Assembly: GCA_012295275.1 (NCBI GenBank)
Contig: CM022665.1
Coordinates: 18,435,650-18,445,649 of the forward strand
Reading direction: 5' to 3'
Length of the DNA stretch: 10,000 bases
DNA from: Chrysomallon squamiferum
Lineage: Eukaryota > Mollusca > Gastropoda > Neomphalida > Peltospiridae
This document shows, piece after piece, positions 6,503 to 10,000 of the stretch (its first letter is position 1; each line of letters starts with the position of its first letter). The translations under genes were made by a program, and so were the position numbers. The notes under the pieces are model-generated. The model was given only the letters and a program-made list of their open reading frames with translations. It had not been told where the DNA came from and did not search any database.

Positions 6503-6806
6503 ATCTAGGTGTAAATGAAAATATAATATTTATTATGTGTGTGACAGATATCTGCAGTTTAATTTACATAAATAATGTTATCAATGTTTAAATTAAAATA
6601 TAAGATTTATTATTTACGTGACATGCATATATCTATATTTATGTGTAAATTAAATATTTATTACTTATATGTCAATATCTACATTTTAAGTTATATAAGT
6701 GACATATTTATGTGTAAATTAAAATATAACATTTATTACTTATATGACATACATATAACCTGTGATCTAATCTAGGTGTAAATTAAAATATAACCTTTAC
6801 TGAGAC
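6503..6806. repeat. Degenerate minisatellite, about 57-77 bp per unit
   Basis: A phrase of the form GTGTAAATTAAAATATAA followed by TTTATTA and TGACAT recurs, beginning near 6509, 6586, 6643, 6712 and 6776. Units are 77, 57, 69 and 64 bp apart, with the last incomplete. The first and fifth phrases share the preceding TCTAG, suggesting that the outer copies keep the original unit start. The copies differ by substitutions and indels, so the array is old. Short open frames across it are artefacts of the repetition. Confidence 0.82.
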
Positions 6807-7381
6807 TATTGCCATTTATGAGAAAGTAAATACAAATGAATACTTGTTGCTAAGAAGTAAAAGTACAGTGAGATGATTGCAGGTTTCTGCTTTTTATCAT
6901 TGCCAAGATGATTATCATTAAATAAAATATATCACAATCACTTAATACTAAAATATATGTTTAAATGTTACAAAATAGTCTGACATTGATTTTAAACTTT
7001 TTTTTAACAACTCCATAGATCAGTAGAGTAGTTAGTAAAATAAAACATTTTGGATGATAGAAGACTGATGTTTTATCATGATTGACTGGATAAGAATATG
7101 TACGAACTTTCCAAGTCCAAAATTGAAAGAAATGGAAAGGCAACTATAGTTTCTTCTTTTTAATTTTTAAATTTAAAAAAAAAAATGACATCACAGAATA
7201 TGAAGGATAAGATGCAGCTTGCCAGTCAAATTAATACATTTTAATATAACCAGGTCTTGTTGACAGATTTTTCTGAACAAAAATTATTCACTTGTTTTAA
7301 TCTAAAGAATTTTGTACTCCTAATTTTTGTCATTTAAATTAAAGATCTATTAAATCAAGACCATTTAAATAGTGGTTTAAT
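6807..7381. other. AT-rich unique sequence, no gene seen
   Basis: Low-repeat DNA with short A and T runs near 7000 and 7165-7185. A 60-codon frame on the minus strand (6961-7143) has a mixed amino-acid composition but no recognisable motif and no supporting splice or polyadenylation context. I leave it uncalled. Confidence 0.55.
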
Positions 7382-7620
7382 GCAGTTTTGTTTAAATAAT
7401 GATGCCTAATTCTTTCTGCAACAGAAGTTAATGTTAGCAGTTACCCTATTATGCATTAATTAAATAATTATTGTATAATATAGATAAGCATATAAAAGAT
7501 GCTTTGATGTCAAAACTGCATGGGGAACAATCTGTGGTTAGCAGCAAGGGTCTTTTATATGCACTTTTCAGTAAATAGGACATCACACAGCATAAACTTT
7601 GTTACATCAAAAACACTGTC
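7382..7620 (-). mobile_element. Decayed mollusc-wide SINE, with the best preserved core at 7525-7620
   Basis: The + strand carries TTAGCAGCAAGGG (7538-7550) followed immediately by TCTTTTATATGCAC (7551-7564). From memory, this is the most conserved block of a SINE found across molluscs, usually with one extra A between the two parts. The sequence on either side also fits: CATGGG at 7519-7525 upstream, and AGGACATCACACAGCAT then CTTTGTTACA downstream. In the orientation I recall as sense, the core lies on the minus strand, so its 3' end should lie to the left. GTTTTGTTTAAATAATGATGC near 7386-7406 roughly fits that end, but the middle is heavily diverged. No function remains. Confidence is high for the core and low for the full extent. 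Confidence 0.7.
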
Positions 7621-7770
7621 TTGACTAAACAGTTCAGGAAATACAGATATTGTAATTTAATTTAATTTCATGAATTAATGACTGAAGCAAGCAAATTTTA
7701 ATGACATAATGTTAATTAATTGAAACCTTAACATATATTGTATAACCTTCTTGTCAGTAAACCATTTTTT
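7621..7770. other. Short unique AT-rich spacer
   Basis: AT-rich sequence with a small TTTAATTTAATTT repeat near 7657. No feature is supported. Confidence 0.5.
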
Positions 7771-7951
7771 TATAATAATAATAATAATAATGATGATGAT
7801 GATAATTATAATAACAATAATAATGATGATAAAAATAATAAATATAATGATGATAAATAATAATAATAATAATTACAGTATTAATAATTGTAATAATAAT
7901 ATTAATAACAACAAAAAACAACCACAATAATAATGATGATGATGATAATAG
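7771..7951. repeat. (AAT)n/(GAT)n trinucleotide field
   Basis: AAT runs alternate with GAT runs and irregular ATT and AAC units. The degenerate mixture suggests repeated slippage and point mutation. The minus-strand open frame through it (Ile, His, Tyr-rich) is an artefact. Confidence 0.95.
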
Positions 7952-8020
7952 TAGAAGCAATAACATATTTGTAAACATCATTATTATTTTTTTATTCTTA
8001 TGTTGCAAAATCCATTAATG

Positions 8021-8043
8021 CCCCCCCCAAAAAAAAAAAAAAA
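8021..8043. repeat. C8A15 homopolymer junction
   Basis: Eight Cs run straight into fifteen As. Homopolymer length here is uncertain in most sequencing data. On the + strand the A run could be a retroposon tail, but no body is recognisable upstream. Confidence 0.93.
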
Positions 8044-8370
8044 CCAGTTATAATTATTACTTGTGTGGTTGAAGTGGACATGTTTGAATCATTAGCTGAT
8101 GTGAGCATATTTCAAAATAGCTGACAGGTGGACACATGACACAGTTGCCAGTTATTTTAGGATATTAGAGTCGTTACAGTGGATAATGAGACAAATAATT
8201 AGAGAAGGCTTTAATTGTGATATTCAGTGCACAGTCAGAAAAAGTATCTTTGTCTTAGTATTAATTAATAACAGAATCAATTAACCTATTATCAGTTGTC
8301 ACAATTGTGATTTAAAAGTGTGACAGAAACCTTGTCACAAAGATAATTTTCTGAACACAAACACCACTCT
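8044..8370. other. Unique sequence with a cluster of small GTCAC palindromes
   Basis: Non-repetitive AT-rich DNA without a convincing frame. A perfect 12-bp palindrome, TCACAATTGTGA, lies at 8299-8310. TGTGACA (8319-8325) pairs with TGTCACA (8333-8339) just after it. No known protein site can be assigned from sequence alone. Confidence 0.6.
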
Positions 8371-8520
8371 CACATGTACACACATACACGTACATTTGCA
8401 TGTACATACACACACACACACGGATTCTTATACACATACCTATACACACACACAGATACTTGCACACACATACCTATACACACACACACACACACATGTT
8501 CATACATACATACACACACA
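8371..8520. repeat. CA-rich compound microsatellite
   Basis: (AC)n, ACAT and TATACA units. A perfect 22-bp direct repeat (8433-8454 and 8467-8488) with a 34-bp period sits inside it. The two overlapping open frames are repeat artefacts rich in His and Thr. Confidence 0.95.
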
Positions 8521-8597
8521 TTCATCCATTCATCAATCCATCCGTCCATCCAACCTTCATTGATTCATTCATCCTTTGTTCATTCATTTATTTATAT
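8521..8597. repeat. (ATCC)n/(ATTC)n tetranucleotide field
   Basis: CATCCATT, CCATCCGT and CATTCATT units passing into TTTATTTA. It directly continues the CA array and is probably the same compound microsatellite. Confidence 0.92.
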
Positions 8598-8600
8598 TGA

Positions 8601-8624
8601 TTCCCAGGAAACAGCCGCTGGGAA
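8601..8624. other. 7-bp perfect hairpin
   Basis: TTCCCAG at 8601-8607 pairs with CTGGGAA at 8618-8624 around a 10-nt loop. It stands out because it is GC-richer than its surroundings. It is not followed by a T run that would suggest a terminator, so its meaning is unclear. Confidence 0.6.
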
Positions 8625-8659
8625 ATAACCTTCAAGTAAATTTTTTTCGGGGGGAGTTG

Positions 8660-8661
8660 AT

Positions 8662-8692
<31 letters not shown>

Positions 8693-8695
8693 TTA
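8660..8695. repeat. (TTTA)n microsatellite
   Basis: About nine perfect TTTA units, preceded by a T7 run and a G6 run at 8641-8654. Confidence 0.96.
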
Positions 8696-8701
8696 GTAGT
8701 A

Positions 8702-8738
8702 TTTTTATTTTTATTATTATTATTATTTTTTTTTTTTT
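8702..8738. repeat. ATT/T-rich tract
   Basis: ATTTTT and (ATT)n units ending in a T12 run. Confidence 0.92.
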
Positions 8739-9049
8739 GTTGGAAAGAAAGTTAGGCTTGTTTTTAGAAATTATAAGTATCATAAATTTGACAAGTATAG
8801 TTTAAAGATATTTTTAAAACATGCCAAAAAAAAAGAAAAAAAAAAAAAGAAAAGAAAAAATCAATTAAAAAAATATTAACATAAATATCTGGACAGAAAA
8901 ATAAAAATTAAATAGTTTAATTAATGAAAAATGATTAACAAATGAAAAAAATATATATATATATTGTAAATTTAATAATATATAAAAAATAATTTACAGA
9001 ATAGTAAATATCAAACAAATCTTAGTGAATTCTTCTAAATAAAAATCAA
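8739..9049. other. A-rich sequence with A/G run and (AT)n, no gene seen
   Basis: Contains an A/G-only stretch at 8826-8860 and (AT)7 at 8951-8965 in an A-rich background. Nothing coding or structured is visible. Confidence 0.6.
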
Positions 9050-9266
9050 TAACAAACAACAACAACAATAATAATAACAATAACAATGATAATAATAATA
9101 ATAATAATGATAGTGATTGTAATAATAGTCATAATAATGAAATGATAATGATATTATGACAATGATAATGATTTTAATAATAATAATGATAACTGACAAT
9201 AACAACAATAACAACAGTAACAACTACAACAACAACAATAGTAATATAAATTACTACAACAAAAGT
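9050..9266. repeat. AAT/GAT/AAC trinucleotide field
   Basis: AAC units give way to AAT and GAT mixtures and then back to AAC and CAA units. The Asn-rich frame on + and the Leu/Tyr-rich frame on - are artefacts of the repeat. Confidence 0.95.
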
Positions 9267-9423
9267 AAAACAAAATTCCCATTCCAACCTATACTCAGAT
9301 ACACATACTATGTAAAAGATGTCTTACTGCTGATTCACACACAACAGAGTAACCCATGTGGTTTGGTTTGCAAATCTTAAAGAGGAGAAATCCTCCAAGG
9401 TAACTTTTGTCAGTTAGCAACAT

Positions 9424-9640
9424 TTATTCTTTTACATTCATCTTCACACAGTCATAGACACACACACCACACTTTTTAATCTTCAAATGATGTACAGCAG
9501 TCTTTGATACATTTGTTATGGAACACTGGTTGGAACTGGCAATCATGCAGAGCACTTGCCACAGAAGAAATGATAGTGTGACCTGTTCATACAGAATGCT
9601 GTTTTCAGTGAAGAAAAGCCTGTCTAAAGTTTGATTACTG
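9424..9640 (-). other. Weak candidate terminal exon
   Basis: The minus strand is open across 9424-9651 with a mixed amino-acid composition, unlike the repeat-driven frames elsewhere. Reading that strand, TACTAAT (9650-9656) resembles a branch point and is followed by CATTCAG, a possible 3' splice site ending at 9639-9640. The frame then runs about 71 codons to a TAA at 9424-9426 that overlaps an AATAAA polyadenylation hexamer (9423-9428). I recognise no domain. The pyrimidine tract is poor, AATAAA is common in this A-rich DNA, and no upstream exon is visible in the window. A non-coding or chance reading is more likely than a gene. Confidence 0.18.
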
Positions 9641-9711
9641 AATGATGACATTAGTACAAATTTTATTTAATAAAATGAAATTAAGTAAAAAACCCACAAA
9701 AGATAAAGAGG

Positions 9712-9728
9712 ATATATATATATATATA
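9712..9728. repeat. (AT)8 microsatellite
   Basis: Eight AT units, followed by A-rich sequence. Confidence 0.93.
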
Positions 9729-9872
9729 AAGATTTGAAAAAAAATGTTGTTATTAAAAAGAAATCAAAAATCAAAACAAAAAAACTGACAAGTGTTTCCT
9801 TCAAGATGTTCACAGGATGTATGCCTTTGGTCATTTCCTAGCAACCAGTGTTTGGACAGGTTTCAAGTTATT

Positions 9873-9956
9873 GATGAATCAGCAGACTACAAAAGATGAA
9901 TCAGACATTTAAGTCAACTTTTGTAGTTGATTATTGCAAAATGTAGCAGTTGATTA
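9873..9956. repeat. Hairpin with internal 22-23 bp direct repeats
   Basis: ACTACAAAAGATGA (9886-9899) pairs with TCAACTTTTGTAGT (9914-9927) with one mismatch around a 14-nt loop. GATGAATCAG occurs at 9873-9882 and 9895-9904, and AGTTGATTA at 9925-9933 and 9948-9956, giving 22- and 23-bp periods. It could be a decayed small inverted-repeat element. Confidence 0.6.
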
Positions 9957-9964
9957 ATAAAGTG

Positions 9965-9979
9965 ACACACACACACACA
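9965..9979. repeat. (AC)n microsatellite
   Basis: Seven AC units plus one base, close to the window end. Confidence 0.93.
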
Positions 9980-10000
9980 GATACTGATAACAAAATACAA

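Noticed and set aside
8063-8092. A-box and B-box-like motifs (TGGTTGAAGTGG and TGTTTGAATCA)
   Set aside because: They are only about 15 bp apart, too close for a tRNA-type promoter.
8374-8628. Two overlapping + strand frames rich in His and Thr
   Set aside because: Both are translations of the CA and ATCC repeats. Two frames open over the same bases is typical of such repeats.
9035-9380. Leu/Tyr-rich and Asn-rich frames on opposite strands
   Set aside because: They are translations of the AAT/GAT/AAC field.
1-10000. Many AATAAA hexamers as polyadenylation signals
   Set aside because: They are expected by chance at high frequency in AAT/AAAT-rich DNA and carry no information without transcript data.

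Overview
This is an A+T-rich, gene-poor stretch of animal nuclear DNA, most likely from a mollusc. The molluscan call rests mainly on a decayed copy of what I recognise as a mollusc-wide SINE near 7525-7620. Dense (ACAT)n, (CA)n, (ATT)n and GATA-type microsatellites and a Tc1/mariner-type miniature element fit an invertebrate genome, and a cephalopod such as octopus or squid is my best guess, but the class is an inference. Nothing looks bacterial: there are no long open frames, no ribosome-binding sites, no operons and no CRISPR array. No protein-coding gene can be called with confidence. Every long open frame that runs through a microsatellite is a translation artefact. Layout: 1-1080 is AT-rich filler with T-tracts, an (AAT)n hairpin and a CT tract. 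1080-2215 is about 1.1 kb of extremely A-rich, G-poor low-complexity DNA on the + strand. 2589-2810 is a (TG)24 tract flanked by CA-rich tracts. 2811-3300 is ordinary unique sequence holding a tRNA-like SINE head at 3131-3195. 3336-3842 holds GATA, CAA and GACA repeats. 4143-4369 is the clearest mobile element: a 227-bp miniature Tc1/mariner-like element with 48-bp terminal inverted repeats, TA target duplications and the last roughly 32 codons of a transposase between them. 4411-4736 is a long ACAT array, followed by a 180-bp island of higher-complexity DNA (4737-4916) flanked by 15-bp direct repeats. Further right, 5749-6050 is another ATAC array containing a perfect 36-bp duplication. 6220-6351 is a short, stop-bounded remnant resembling the N-terminal half of an RNA-recognition motif. 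6503-6806 is a degenerate minisatellite of about 57-77 bp per unit. 7382-7620 is the mollusc SINE remnant. 7771-7951 and 9050-9266 are ATT/GAT/AAC trinucleotide fields, 8371-8600 is a CA-then-ATCC array, and 8641-8740 contains (TTTA)n. The final 700 bp is less repetitive and carries a weak candidate terminal exon on the minus strand (9424-9640) and a hairpin-forming segment (9873-9934). No genes can be shown to work together. The window is best read as intergenic or intronic DNA shaped by microsatellite growth and by transposon and retroposon insertions, several of which sit in or beside TA/CA repeats.
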